Shown here in pieces: positions 12,188 to 25,270 of a stretch of DNA of 64,000 nucleotides. Source of the stretch: Luzula sylvatica (Eukaryota > Streptophyta > Magnoliopsida > Poales > Juncaceae). The translations under genes were made by a program, and so were the position numbers. Below the pieces are notes generated by a model that was not told the origin of the DNA, searched no databases, and saw nothing but the letters and a program-made list of their open reading frames with translations. The stretch covers positions 18,070,667-18,134,666 of the forward strand of contig OX326956.1 of NCBI GenBank assembly GCA_946800325.1, written 5' to 3'. The number at the start of each line of letters is the position of its first letter. Positions within the stretch are counted from its first letter, which is position 1.

Positions 12188-13110
12188 ATTGGGTGTTTTA
12201 TTTATGTTTCTTATTGTATAAGGGGATTTGATCTGCCTAGTGCAAGTGGGAGAACATTTATTATGCCCTAGGCTTCTTATTGGGATTGTATTTGTTTACG
12301 AGACAGATATTTATATTATTATTCATTATATGACAAGAAAGTGTGTGAGAGGTTATTCGATTATAATCGGATAGACCTTGAATTTTATTCTAGTTTAGTG
12401 CATCGAGTCAGTTGAGAATAATATGTTGCATGGCCTTAGTCTGGCATATTGATTCGTCAATTGAATGATAGTAAAACCACTAAACGGGATGAATATAATT
12501 CTAAAACGTCCCTCGTGTACAAAGTTGTTCATAGATTTGAACCAGGTAGTCCATTCACTGAATGGAGACTTTTACATACACCAGCATATTCGTAGATGAG
12601 ATGATCAGGTTTTACTGATCTGAGACAGTAGCGTCGATTCTAGAATATGGATATACGCGGCGTCGTATATTGGACTGACCACTATATGAGTTTGTGACAT
12701 GGTTAGAGTCATTGGAGACAAACTCATATCCAGATAGTGCATTTTAATGCTTCATACTTGAGTGATCTCACGGATACCTAGTATGTGAAAAGACAATGCT
12801 TTGATGCAATTAACTCTACACGTAACTGTGTAGCAGAGATTATTATTGAGTATTGTTTTTAGCATAGGCAAAGGATGTGAGTTTGCAAGATAGGAATTGT
12901 TCCTTTCTAGCCTTGAAAAAGGATAGAGGGAGATATCTCTCGGGCCCCTCGATTGAATTGAGATTGATGAAATGCTTGGCCAAGCTCGATGGAACTCAAT
13001 AGAGTTCGCATTGTTATTATCAATCTAATTCTTATCGAGAAAAGAGTATATCTGATCAAAAGAAAAGAGGATGACTTGAAGTTTTAGGTTTCACCGTGAC
13101 TCATTTGATG
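12188..13110 (+). other. 3' non-coding region of copia A, truncated
   Basis: Contains AAGTGGGAG (12244-12252), which looks like a polypurine tract, followed by ATTATGCCCTAGG. Wording of this kind follows the PPT at the start of Angela-type LTRs. The rest aligns by eye with the 3' non-coding part of element B (for example AAACGTCCCT near 12510 and GGAATTGTTCCTTTC near 12892). So this is either a derived, truncated 3' LTR or a long internal 3' region. No coding frame. It ends abruptly at the TTAG array. Confidence 0.65.
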
Positions 13111-13375
13111 TCAGTTAGTTTATAAGTATGTATAAAGGTCGTTAGTTAGTTAGTTAATTAGTTGGTTAATTAGTTAGTTTGTAAGTTAGCTAGTAGTTAG
13201 TTTGTTAGTTAGTTCGTTAATTAGTTAGTTATTTAGTTTGTTAGTTAGTTAGTTAGTTTGTTAATTAGTTAATTAGTTAGTTAGATAGTTAGTTTATTTG
13301 TTAGTTAGTTAGTGGGTATGTTGGAAGGTAGTTAGTTATTTAGTTAGTTAATTAGTTAGTTAGTTAGTTAGCTAG

Positions 13376-13426
<51 letters not shown>

Positions 13427-13657
13427 ATAGTGGGTAAGCAGGAAGGTTGATGTCAGTTAGTTAGTTAATTAGTTAGTTAGTTAGTTAGCTAGTATTTAGT
13501 TTGTTAGTTAGTTAGTTAATTAGTTAGTTAGTTGGTCGGTTAGTTAGTTAGTTAGTTAATATGTATGTAAGAATGTTGTTAGTTAGTTAATTAGTTAGGT
13601 AGGTAGTCAGTTAGTTTTCTAGTAGTTGGTTAGTTTATTAATTAGTTAGTTAGTTAC

Positions 13658-13693
<36 letters not shown>

Positions 13694-13911
13694 ATAGTAG
13701 TTTGTTAGTTTGTTAGTTAATTAATTAGTTAATTAGTTAGTTAGTTAGTTAGATACTTAGTTAGTGGGTTTGTGGGTAGGTAGTTAGTTAATTAGTTAGT
13801 TAGGTCGTTAGTTAGTTAATTAGTTAGTTAGTTAATAGGTATGTATGAATGTAGATAGTTATTTTGCTATTTTGTTAGCTAGTTAGTTAGTTAGCAAGTA
13901 GTTAGTTAGTG

Positions 13912-13948
<37 letters not shown>

Positions 13949-13965
13949 ATGGGTATGTAGGAAGG

Positions 13966-14024
<59 letters not shown>

Positions 14025-14407
14025 CGGATATGTAGGAAGGTAGTTAGTTAGTTAGTTAATATGTATGTAAGAATGTTGTTAGTTAGTTAATTAGTTAGGT
14101 AGGTAGTCAGTTAGTTTTCTAGTAGTTGGTTAGTTTATTAATTAGTTAGTTAGTTACTTAGTTATTTAGTTAGTTAGTTAGTTAGTTAGTTAGTAGTTTG
14201 TTAGTTTGTTAATTAATTAATTAGTTAATTAGTTAGTTAGTTAGTTAGATACTTAGTTAGTGGGTTTGTGGGTAGGTAGTTAGTTAATTAGTTAGTTAGG
14301 TCGTTAGTTAGTTAATTAGTTAGTTAGTTAATAGGTATGTATGAATGTAGATAGTTATTTTGCTATTTTGTTAGTTAGTTAGTTAGTTAGCTAGTAGTTA
14401 GTTAGTG

Positions 14408-14440
<33 letters not shown>

Positions 14441-14463
14441 ATGGGTATGTAGGAAGGTAGTTT

Positions 14464-14496
<33 letters not shown>

Positions 14497-14794
14497 CGGA
14501 TATGTAGGAAGGTAGTTAGTTAGTTAGTTAGTTTGTTAGCTAGTATTTATTTAGTTTGTTTGTTAGTTAGTTAGCTAGTGGGTATGTATGAATGTAGTTA
14601 ATTAGTTAGTTATATAATTGTTTAGATAGTTATCTAGTAGTTAATTAGTTAGTTAGTTCGTTAGTCAGTTATTCAGTTAGATAGATAGTAGTTAGTTAGT
14701 TAGTTAGTTAGTAAATTAGTTAGTTAGTTAGTTAGTTAGTATGTATGTAAGAACGTTGTTAATTAGTTAGTTAGTTAGATAGTTAGTTAACTAA

Positions 14795-14825
<31 letters not shown>

Positions 14826-15021
14826 TTTAGTAAGTTAGTTAGTTATTTAGTTAGTTAGCTAGTAGTTAGTTAGCTAGATAGTTAGTTAGTTTGTTAGTTA
14901 GTTAGTACGTATGTATCTAAGAAGGTAGTTAATTCGTTAGTTAGTTAGATAGTTAGTAAATTAGTTAGCTAGTTAGGTAGTTAGTTAGTTATTTAGTTAA
15001 TTAATTAGTTATCTAGTACTA

Positions 15022-15061
<40 letters not shown>

Positions 15062-16263
15062 GGTTTTATGGAAGGTAGTTTCTTAATTAGTTAGTCAGGT
15101 AGTTAGTTAGGTAGTTAATTGGTACGTATGAACGTAGTTAGTTAGTTAGTTAGTTAATTAGTTAGTTAGTTAGTTAGTTTGCTTGTTGTTAGTTAATTAG
15201 TTAGCTAGGTAGTTAATCAGTTAGTTATTTAGATAGTTAGTTAGTTATTTAGTTAGCCAGTAGTTTGTTTGTTTGTTTGTTTGTTTGTTTGTTTGTTAAT
15301 AAATGAGCTAGTCAGTTAGTTAGTTGGTGGGTATGTAGGAAGGTAGCTAGTTAGTCAGTTAGTTAGTTAGTTAGCTAGTAGTGAGTTAGTTAATTGGTAT
15401 GTAGGAAGGTGGTTAACAAGTTTGTTAGTTAGTTATTTAGTTAGTTATCTAGTGGTTAGTTAGGTAGTTATTTAGTTAGCTAGCTAGTAGTTAGTTAGTT
15501 AGTTGGTTAGTTAGTAAATTAGTTAGTAAGTTAGTTAGTTAGTATGTATCTAAGAAGGTAGTTAATTAGTTAGTTAGTTAGTTAGATAGTTAATTAGTTA
15601 GTTAGTTAGGTAGTTAGATAGTTATTTAGTTAGTTAGATATCTAGTACTTAGTTATTTAGTTAGTTAGTTAGTTTGTTAGTTAGTTGGTTAGTGGGTTTG
15701 ATTGAAGGTAGTTTGTTAATTAGTTAGCCAGGTAGTTAGTTAGTTAGTTAGTAAGTTAATACGTATGTATGAACGTAATCAGTTAGTTGGTTAGTTAATT
15801 TGTTTGTTAGTTAGTTAGCTTGTTGTTAGTTAATTAGTTAGCTAGGTAGTTAATCAGTTAGTTATTTAGATAGTTAGTTAGTTATTTAGTTGGCCAGTAG
15901 TTTGTTTGTTTGTTAGTTTATTAATTTGTTTGTTAATAAGTTAGCTAGTTTGTTAGTTAGTTGGTGGGTATATAGGAAGTAAATCAGGTAGTTAGTTAGT
16001 TGATCAGTTAGTTTAGTTAGTTAATTAGTTAGTTAGTTAGTTACCTAGTAGTTAGTTAGTCAGTTAGTTATCTAGTTAGTTAGTATGTGCGTTAGTTAGT
16101 GGGTATGTAGGAAGGTAGCTAGTCAGTTAGTTAATTACTTAGTTAGTTAGCTAGTAGTGAGTTAGTTAACTGGTATGTTGGAAGGTAGTGAACTAGTTAG
16201 TTCGTTAGTTATTTAGTTAGTTATATAGTGGTTAGTTAGGTAATTATTTAGTTAGCTAGCTAG

Positions 16264-16296
<33 letters not shown>

Positions 16297-17206
16297 GGTT
16301 AGTGAGTAAATTAGTTAGTTAGTTTGCTTGTTAGTATGTATCTAAGAAGGTAGTTAATTAGTTAGTTAGTTAGATAGTTAGTTAACTAGTTAGTTAGTTG
16401 GGTAGTTAGTTAGTTATTTAATTAGTTAGTTAGTTCGTTATCTAGTACTTAGTTAGTTAGTTTGTTAGTTAGTTAGTCAACTTGTTAGTTATTTAGTTAG
16501 TTAGTTAGCTAGTAGTTAATTAGTTAGTTAGATAGTTAGTTAGTTAGTTTGTTAGTCAGTTAATGGATATGTAGGAAGGTAGTTTGTTAGTTAGTTAATA
16601 AGTATGTAGGAATATAGTTAGTTAGTTAATAAGTATGTAGGAATATAGTTAGTTAGTTAATAAGTATGTAGGAATATAGTTAGTTAGTTAGTTAGTTAGT
16701 TTGTTAGTTAGTTACTTAGTAGTTGGTTGGTTAGTTAGTTAATTAGTATTAGGAAGATAGTTAGTTAGTTAGTTTGTTGGTAAGTTAGTTACTTAGTAGT
16801 TGTATGGTTAGTTAGTTAGTTAACTAGTTAGTTATTTAGATAGTTAGTTAGTTAGCAAGCTAGTAGTTAGTTAGTTAATTAGTTAGTTAGTTGGTTAATT
16901 AGTAAGTTCGTTATTTAGTTCGTTAGTCAGTTAGTTAGTTAATATGTATGTAAAAAGGTAGTTAGTTAGTTTGATTGTTAGTTAATTAGTTAGTTAGTTA
17001 GTTAGTTATCGAGTTGTTAGTTTAGTCAATTAATTAGTTATTTATTTAATTAGTTAGTCAGTTAGTTAGTTAGTTTGTGGGTATGTAGAATGGTAGTTAT
17101 GTTATTAGTTAATTAGTTTGTTAGTTAGTTAGTTAATTAGTTAGTTAGTTAGTTAGTTAATATGTATGTATGAAGATTGTTAATTAGTTAATTGGTATGT
17201 ATGAAG

Positions 17207-17241
<35 letters not shown>

Positions 17242-17422
17242 TTTAGTTAGTTAGTTAGCTAGTAGTTAGTTACTTAGTTAGTTAGTTAGTAAGTTAGTTA
17301 GTGGGTATGTTGAAAGGTCGTTAGTTAATAAGTTAGTTAATTACTTAATTAGTTAGTTAATTAGTTAATAGGTATGTTGGAAAATAGTTAGTTAGTTTGT
17401 TAGTATGTAAGAAGGTAGTTAA

Positions 17423-17453
<31 letters not shown>

Positions 17454-17935
17454 ATTAGTTAGTTAGTTAGTCAGTTAATTAGCTAGTTATTCGGTTAGTG
17501 AGTTATTTGATTAGTTTGTTCGTAAGTTAGTTAGTTAGTTAGTTAATATATATGTATGAAGTTAGTTAGTTAGTCAGTTAGTTAATTAGTTAGTCAGTTA
17601 GCTAGTAGTTAGTTACTTAGGTAGTTAGTTAGGTAGTTAGTTATTTAGATAGTTAGTTAGTGAGCTAGTAGTCAGTTAGTTAGTTAATATGTATGTATGA
17701 ATATCGTCAGTCAGTTAGTTAGTTAGTTAGTTAGTTAGTTGGTTAGTTAGTTAGTATGTAGGTAAGAAGGTAGTTAATTAGTTAGATAGATAGTTAATTA
17801 GTAAGTTAGTTAGTAAGTTATCTAGTAGTTAATATGTTAGTTCGTTTGTTAATAAATTAGTTATTTAGTTAGTTAGTTAGTTAGTTTGTTAGTTAGTTTG
17901 TTAGTTAGTTAGTTAGTTGGTTAGTGGGTTTGTTA
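13111..17935 (+). repeat. (TTAG)n composite array, block 3
   Basis: Same TTAG plus spacer composition. It contains a direct duplication of about 500 bases: the variant run from AATATGTATGTAAGAATGTTG at about 13559 recurs at about 14059. A segment with GCTTGTTGTTAGTTAATTAG at about 15180 recurs at about 15820 (about 640-base step). A stretch at about 16580-16690 repeats AATAAGTATGTAGGAATATAG four times. Orientation reverses at the GTTAAC near 17934. Confidence 0.95.
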
Positions 17936-18008
17936 ACTAACTAACTAACTAACTAACTAACTACCTAACTAATTAATTAACTAACTACCTTCCTACAAAC
18001 CTATTGAC

Positions 18009-18044
<36 letters not shown>

Positions 18045-18274
18045 CGATTAACCAACTAAATAGCTTACTATCTTCTTACATACCTACGAACTAACTAACT
18101 AACTGACTAACTAATTAACTAACTGACTAACTAACTAACTACTTTCCTACATACCCACTATCTAACTAACTAACAGACTAACTAACTAACTAAATAACTA
18201 ATTAATTAACAAACTAACTAACATACATACTAACTAATTAACTACCTTCTTACATACATACTAACTAATTAACC

Positions 18275-18314
<40 letters not shown>

Positions 18315-19443
18315 GACAATATTCATACATACCTATTAACTAGCTGACTGACTACTATCTCACTAACTAACTAACTAAATAACTAATTAACTAACTAACT
18401 ACATAACTAACTAACTACTAGCTAACTAACTAACTAACTAACTACCTTCATACATATATATTAACTAACTAACTAACTAACTATCGAACAAACTAATTAA
18501 ATAACTAACTAACTAAATAACTGATTAACTAATTGACTGACTAACTTACTAACTTATTAACTAACTAACTAACTTACTAACTAATTAACTAACTAACTAA
18601 CGAATTAACTACCTTCTTACATACTAACTAACTAACGAACTAACTACCTATTTTCCAACATACCTATTAACTAATTAACAAACTAATTAACTAACTAACT
18701 AACTAACTAATTAACTAACGACCTTTCAACATACCCACTACTAACTAACGAACTAACAAACTAACTAACTACTAGCTAACTAACTAACTACCTAGCTAAA
18801 TAACTAACTAACTGGCTAACTAACTATCTTCATACATACCAAGTAACTAACTAATAATCTTCATACATACATACTAACTAATTAACTAACTAACTAACTA
18901 ACTAACTAATAATCAAAGTACCTTTCTGCATACCCACTAACTAACTAACTAACTGACTAACAAACTAAATAAATAACTAATTAATTAACTAAACTAACTA
19001 CTAGATAACTAACTAACTAACTAACTAACTAATTAACTAACTATCTAACTAACTAACTACCTTCTTACATACATATTAACTAACTAACTGACTAACGAAC
19101 TAACTAACCAACTAACTAACTAAATAACTAACGAACTAACTAACAAACTAATGAACTAACCAACTACCTAACTAACTAACTACTTAACTGACTAACTAAC
19201 TAAATATAAGCTTGCTAACTAACTAACTATCTAAGTAACTAACTAGTTGACTAACTAACCAACGAACTAACTAACTATCTAATTAACTATCTAACTAACT
19301 AACTAATTAACTACATTCTTACATACATATTAACAAACTAACTAACTAACCGACTAACTAACTAACTAATTAACTAACTATCTAACTAACTAAATAACTA
19401 ACTAACTAAGTAAATTACTACTAGCTAAATGACTAACTAACTC

Positions 19444-19479
<36 letters not shown>

Positions 19480-20023
19480 CTAGATAACTAACTAAATAAC
19501 TAACTAACTGACTAACAAACTACCTACATTCGTACATACCTATTAACTAACTAACTAACACACTAACTAACTACTTATCTAACTAACTAACTGCCTTCCA
19601 ACATACCCACTAACTAACTAACAAACTAACTAACTATCTAACTAACTAACTAACTAATTTACTAATTAACTAACTAACTAACTAACTTCCTACATACCTA
19701 TTAACTAACTAACATACTAACTAACTAACTAACTAACTAACTACCATCCTATATAACTATTAACTAACTAACTAATTAACTAACTACTAGCTAACTAACT
19801 AACTAATTAACTAACTACCATCCTACATACCCACTGACTGACTAACCATCTACTAGCTAAGAAATTAACTAAGTAAATAACTAACTAATTAACTAACTAA
19901 CTAATTAACTACTAGTTAACTAACTAGATAACTAATTAACTACTAGCTAGCTAACTAACTAACTAACAAACTAAGTTCGTACGTACCCTCTAACTAACTA
20001 ACTAACTAACTAACTACTAGCTC

Positions 20024-20067
<44 letters not shown>

Positions 20068-20534
20068 GATACTAGCTAACCAACTGACTAACTAATTAAC
20101 TAACTAACTAACTACCTACCTACCTTCATACATACGTATTAACTAACTAACTAAATAACTACCGAACTAACTAATAAATAACAACCTTCCTACAAACCCA
20201 CTAACAAACTAACTATCTAACAAACTGACTATCATCCTACATGCCTATGAACTAACTAACTAACTAATTAACTAATTAATTAACTAACTAACTAATTAAC
20301 TCCTAACTAACTAACTAACTAACTAACTATAACTAACTAAGTAACTAACTCACTAATTAACTAACTAACCAACTACTAGATAACTAACTAACTAACTGAC
20401 AACATTCTTACATACATATTAACTAACTAACTAACTAACTAACTACTAACTAACTAACTAACTAACCAACTAACTAACTAACCAACTACTTGATAACTAA
20501 CTAACTAACTAACTAACTAATTAACTAACTAATT
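17936..20534 (-). repeat. (CTAA)n composite array, block 4
   Basis: The TTAG repeat read on the minus strand, with complementary spacers such as CTACCTTCTTACATACATATT. About 19440-20530 matches 61200-62330 in sequence of variants. The reversal to TTAG is at AATTAATTAG near 20535. Confidence 0.95.
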
Positions 20535-21272
20535 AATTAGTTAGTTAGTTAGTTAGTTAGCTTGTGGTTAGTTAATTAGTTAGCTTGGTAGTTAATCAGT
20601 TAGTTATTTAGATTGTTAGTTAGTTATGTAGTTAGCCAGTAGTTTGTTTGTTGGTTAGGTTATTAATTTGTTTGTTAATAAGTTAGATAGTTAGTTAGTT
20701 AGTTGGTGGGTATGTAGGAAGGTAGTCAGGTAGTTAGTTAGTTGATCAGTTAGTTATTTAGTTAGTTAATTAGTTAGTTAGTTAGTTAGTTAGTTAGCTA
20801 GTAGTTAGTTAGTTAGTGAGTTAGATAGTTAGTTAGCGGGTATGTAGTAAGGTAGTTAGTTAGTTAGGTTGTTTGTTAGCTAGTATGTAGTTAGTTAGTT
20901 AGTTAGTTAGTTAGTGGGTATGTATGAAGGTAGTTAATTAGTTAGTTATATAATTGTTTAGTTAGTTATCTAGTAGTTAATTAGTTAGTTAGTTCGTTAG
21001 TTAGTTATTAAGTTAGATAGATAGTAGTTAGTAAGTTAGGTAGTTAGTAAATTAGTTAGTTAGTTAGTTAGTTAATTAGTATGTATGTAAGAACGTAGTT
21101 AATTTGTTAGTTAGTTAGTTAGTTAGTGAGTTAGTTAGTCAGTTAGTTAGTTCGTTAGTTAGTTAGTTAGTATGTATCTAAGAAGGTAGTTAATTCGTTA
21201 GTTAGTTACATAGTTAGTAAATTAGTTAGGTAGTTAGTTAGTTATTTAGTTAATTAGTTAGTTATCTAGTAC

Positions 21273-21315
<43 letters not shown>

Positions 21316-23287
21316 ACATGTTAGTTATATAGTTAGTTAGTTAGTTAGTTAATGGGTATGTAGGAAGGTAGTTAGTTAGTTAGGTAATAAGTATGTAGGA
21401 ATATAGTTAGTTGGTTAGTTAGTTACTTTGTAGTTGGTTGGTTAGTTAGGTAATTAGTATTAGGAAGATAGTTAGTTAGTTAGTTTGTTGGTAAGTTAGT
21501 TACTTAGTAGTTGTATGGTTAGTTAGTTAGTTATTTAGTTAGTTAGTTAGTATGTGGGTGGGTATGTACGAAGGTAGTCAGGTAGTTATTAATTGATCAG
21601 TTAGTTAGTTAGTTAGTTATTTAATTGGTTAGGTAGTTATTTAGTTCGCTAATAGTTAGTTAGTTAGTTAGATAGTTAGTTAGTATGTTCGTTATTTAGT
21701 GGGTATGTAGGAAGGTAGCTAGTTAGTTAGTTAGTTAATAAGTTTGTTAGTTAGCTAGTAGTTAGTTAGTTAGGTACTTAGTTAATTAGTTAGTAAGTTC
21801 ATTAGTTAGTTAGTTAGTATGTATGTAAGATGGTAGTTATTAGTTAATTAGTTAGTTACTTACTTAGATAGTTACTCATATAGTAGTTACTTAGTCAGTT
21901 AGTCAGTTAATTAGTTAGTTATTTAGTTGGTTAGTTTGTTAGTTAGCTAGTAGTTAGTTTGTTAGTTCGTTAATATGTATGTAAGAAGGTAGTAAATTAG
22001 TTAGTTAGTTAGTTAGATAGCTAGTTAGTTTGTTAGTTAGCTCGCTAGTAGTTAGTAAGTTAGTTAATTAGTTAGTTAGTTAGTTAGTTAGTTAGTTCGT
22101 TAGTTAATATGTATGTAAGAAGGTAGTTAGTTAGTTAGATAGTTAATTAATTAGTTAGTTAGTTAGTTCGTTAGTTATCCAGTAGTTAGTTAGTTAGTTA
22201 ATTTATTAGTTAGGTATTTAGTTAGTTAGTCAGTCAGTTAGTTAGTTAGTTAGTTAGTGGGTACGTAGATAGGTAGTTTCGAAGTTAGTTAGTTAGTTAA
22301 TTTGTTAGTTAGTTAGTTAGTTAATAGGTATGTATGAAGATAGTTAGTTAGTTAGTTAGTTAGTTAGTCAGTTAATTAGTTATTTAGTTAGTTAGTTAAT
22401 TAGCTAGTAGTTAGTTAGTTATTTAGTTAGTTAGTTAGTGGATATGTTGAAAGGTAGGTAGTTAGTTAGTTAATTAGTTTCTAGGTATGTTGGAAGATAG
22501 TTAGTTAGTTAGTTAGTTAGTTAGTATGTAAGAAGGTAGTTAATTAGTTAGTTAGTTAGTCAGTTAGTTAGTTAGTTTGTTAATATATATGTATGAAGGC
22601 ATTTTGATAGTTAGTTAGTTAGGTAATTAGTTAGTTAGTTAGTTAGCTAGTAGTTAGTTAGTTAAGTAGTTTGTTAGTTAGTTATTTAGTTATATAGTTA
22701 GTGAGCTTGTAGTTAGTTAGTTAATAGGTATGTATGAATATCGCTAGTTAGATAGTTAGTTAGTTAGTTATAATGTACGTAAGAGGGCAGCCAGTTAGTT
22801 AGTTAGATAGTTAATTAGTTAGTTAGTTAGTTAGTTATCTAGTAGTTAGTATGTTAGTTTTTTATCTAATTAATTAGTTATTTAGTTAGTTAGCTAGTAG
22901 TTAGTTAGTTAGTTAGGTTGTTAGTTAGTTGGTATGTAGGAAGGTAGGTAGTAAGTTAGTTAGTTAGTTAATTAGTTAATTAGTTAGTTAGTTAGTTCAT
23001 AGGTATGTAAGAAGATAGTTAGTTAGTTAGATGGTTAGTCAGTTAGTTAGTTAGTTAGTTAGTTAGTGGGTTTGTAGAAAGGTAGTTAGTTAAATAGTTA
23101 GTAGGTAGTTAGTTAGTTAGTTAGTCAGTTAATAGGTATGTATGAAGGGTAGTTAGTTAGTTAGTTAATCAGTTAGTTAGTTAGCTAGTAGTTAGATAGT
23201 TAGTTAGTTAGATAGTTAGATAGTGAATTAGCTAGTTATTTAGTTTGTCAGTTTGTTACCTAGTTAGTGAACTAGTAGTTAGTTAGT

Positions 23288-23329
<42 letters not shown>

Positions 23330-23865
23330 TATAGTACTTAGTTAGTTACTTAATTAATTAGTTAGTTAATTAGTTAGTTAGTTAGTTAGTTAATAGGTAT
23401 TTCGGAAAATAATTAGTTAGGTCGTTAGTTAGTTAATTAGTTAGTTATTTAGTTAGTTATTTAGTTAGTTATCATGTAGTTAGTTAGTTGGTCAGTTAGT
23501 TAGTGCGTATGTTGAAGGTAGTTAGTTAGTTATATAGTTAATTAATTAGTTTGTTAATTAGATAATAGGTATGTAGGAAGATAGTTAGTTAGTTAGTTAG
23601 TTAATCTGTATGTAAGAAGGTAGTTAATTAGTTAGTTAGTTAGATAGTTAGTTAATTAGTTAGTTATTTAGTTAGTTAGTCACTTAGGTAGTAGTTAGTT
23701 AGTTAGTTAATTAGTTAACTAGTTAGGTATTTAGTTAGTTAGTTAGTTAGTTAGCTTGTAGTTTGTTAGTTAGTCAGTTAATTAGTTAGTTAGTTAGGTA
23801 GCTAGTTAGTTAATTAGTTTGTTAGTTAGTTCGTTCGTTAGTTAGTTAGTTAGTTAGTTTGTTAG

Positions 23866-23917
<52 letters not shown>

Positions 23918-24618
23918 GATAGTTAGTTAGTTCGCTAGTTAGATAGTTAATTAGTTACTTAGTTAATTAGCTAGTAGTTAGTTAGTTAGGTAGTTAGTTA
24001 GTTAGTATGTTAGTTAGTTAGCTAATAGTTAGTTAGTTAGTTAATTGTATGTAGGAATATCGTTAGTTAGTTAGATAGTTAGTTAGTATGTATGTAAGAA
24101 GATAGTTAATTAGTTAGTCAGTGAGTTTTCTAGGAGTTAATAAGTTAGTTAGTTTGTTAATTAATTAGTTATTTAGTTAGTTAGTTAGCTAGTAGTTAGT
24201 TAGTTAGTTAGTTTGTTAGTTAGTTAGTTAGTGGGTATGCAGGAAGGTAGGTAGGTAGTTAGTTAGTTAGTAAATTAGTTAATTAGTTAGTTACTTAGTT
24301 CATAGGTATGTAAAAATATAGTTAGTTAGTTAGTCAGCTAGTTAGTTAGTTAGTTAGTTAGTTAGTTATTTAGTGGGTTCGGAGGAAGGTAGTTAGTTAA
24401 TAGGTATGTATGAAGGTAGTCAGTTAGTTAGTTAGTTAGTTAATTAGTTTAGTTTGTTATTTAGTTAATTAGCTAGTAGTTAGTTAGTTAGTTAGTTAAT
24501 TAGTTAGTTAGTTAGTTAGTGGGTTGTAGGAAGATAGTTAGTTAATTAGTTAGTTAGGTCGTTAGTTAGTAAATTAGTTAATAGCTATGAATGAAGGTAG
24601 TTAGTTACTTAGCCAGTA
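20535..24618 (+). repeat. (TTAG)n composite array, block 5
   Basis: TTAG repeats with spacers. The start (20560-20730) matches variants at 15180, 15820, 38560 and 39160. An (AT)n microsatellite of about 45 bases interrupts it at 23869-23914. Orientation reverses at about 24620. Confidence 0.95.
23869..23914. repeat. (AT)n microsatellite inside the TTAG array
   Basis: About 22 uninterrupted AT units replace the usual TATATATGTATGAAGG spacer, suggesting growth of a short TATATA tract within that spacer variant. Confidence 0.9.
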
Positions 24619-24918
24619 GTTACTAACTAATTAACTAACTAACTAATTAACTAACTGACTGACTAACTTACTTACTAACTAACTAACTAACTACTATCTA
24701 ACTAACTAATTAACTAACTAACTAAATAACTTACTAATTAACAAACTAACTAACTACCTAACTAACTAACTACTAGCTAACTAACTAACTAATCAACTAA
24801 TTAACTAACTAACTAACTACCTTCATACATATATATTAACTAACTAACTAACTAACTAACGAACAAACAAACTAATTAAATAATGAACTAACTAAATAAC
24901 TAACTAGCTAATTGACTG

Positions 24919-24963
<45 letters not shown>

Positions 24964-25270
24964 TTAACTAACTAACTAACTAATTGACTACCTTCTTACA
25001 TACTAACTAACTAATTAACTAACTAACTAACTAATTAACTAACTAACTAATTAACTTACTAATTAACTAACTAACTAATTAACTAACGACCTTTCAACAT
25101 ACCCACTGAATAACTAACTAACTAACTAACTAATTACAAACTAACTAACCAACTACCTAACTAAATAACTAACTAACTAACTAACTAACTATCTTCATAC
25201 ATACCAATTAACTAACTAACAATCTTCATACATACATACTAACTAATTAACTAACTAACTAACAAACTAA
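24619..25270 (-). repeat. (CTAA)n composite array, block 6
   Basis: CTAA repeats with complementary spacers, running straight into the truncated end of copia B at CTAACTTAGAAGG. Confidence 0.93.

Larger units (their letters stand above)
7746..13110 (+). mobile_element. Ty1/copia retrotransposon A, internally deleted and 3'-truncated
   Basis: Order seen on the plus strand: LTR (7746-8400), tRNA-Met PBS (8402-8413), a non-coding leader of about 1.5 kb, integrase C-terminal half plus RT plus RNase H (9908-12187), then about 0.9 kb of non-coding sequence cut off by the TTAG array. Gag, protease and the N-terminal integrase are missing, and no 3' LTR is present. The pol sequence resembles the Angela/BARE-1 type of plant copia (inference from motif wording, not a tree). 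The left edge is an exact LTR terminus. The right edge at TGATGTCAGTTAG shares sequence with array spacer variants, so it looks like a microhomology join. Confidence 0.88.

Noticed and set aside
7746..13110. Copia A as an intact autonomous element
   Set aside because: Gag, protease, the N-terminal integrase and the 3' LTR are missing, and there is a frame break before the integrase catalytic Glu region.
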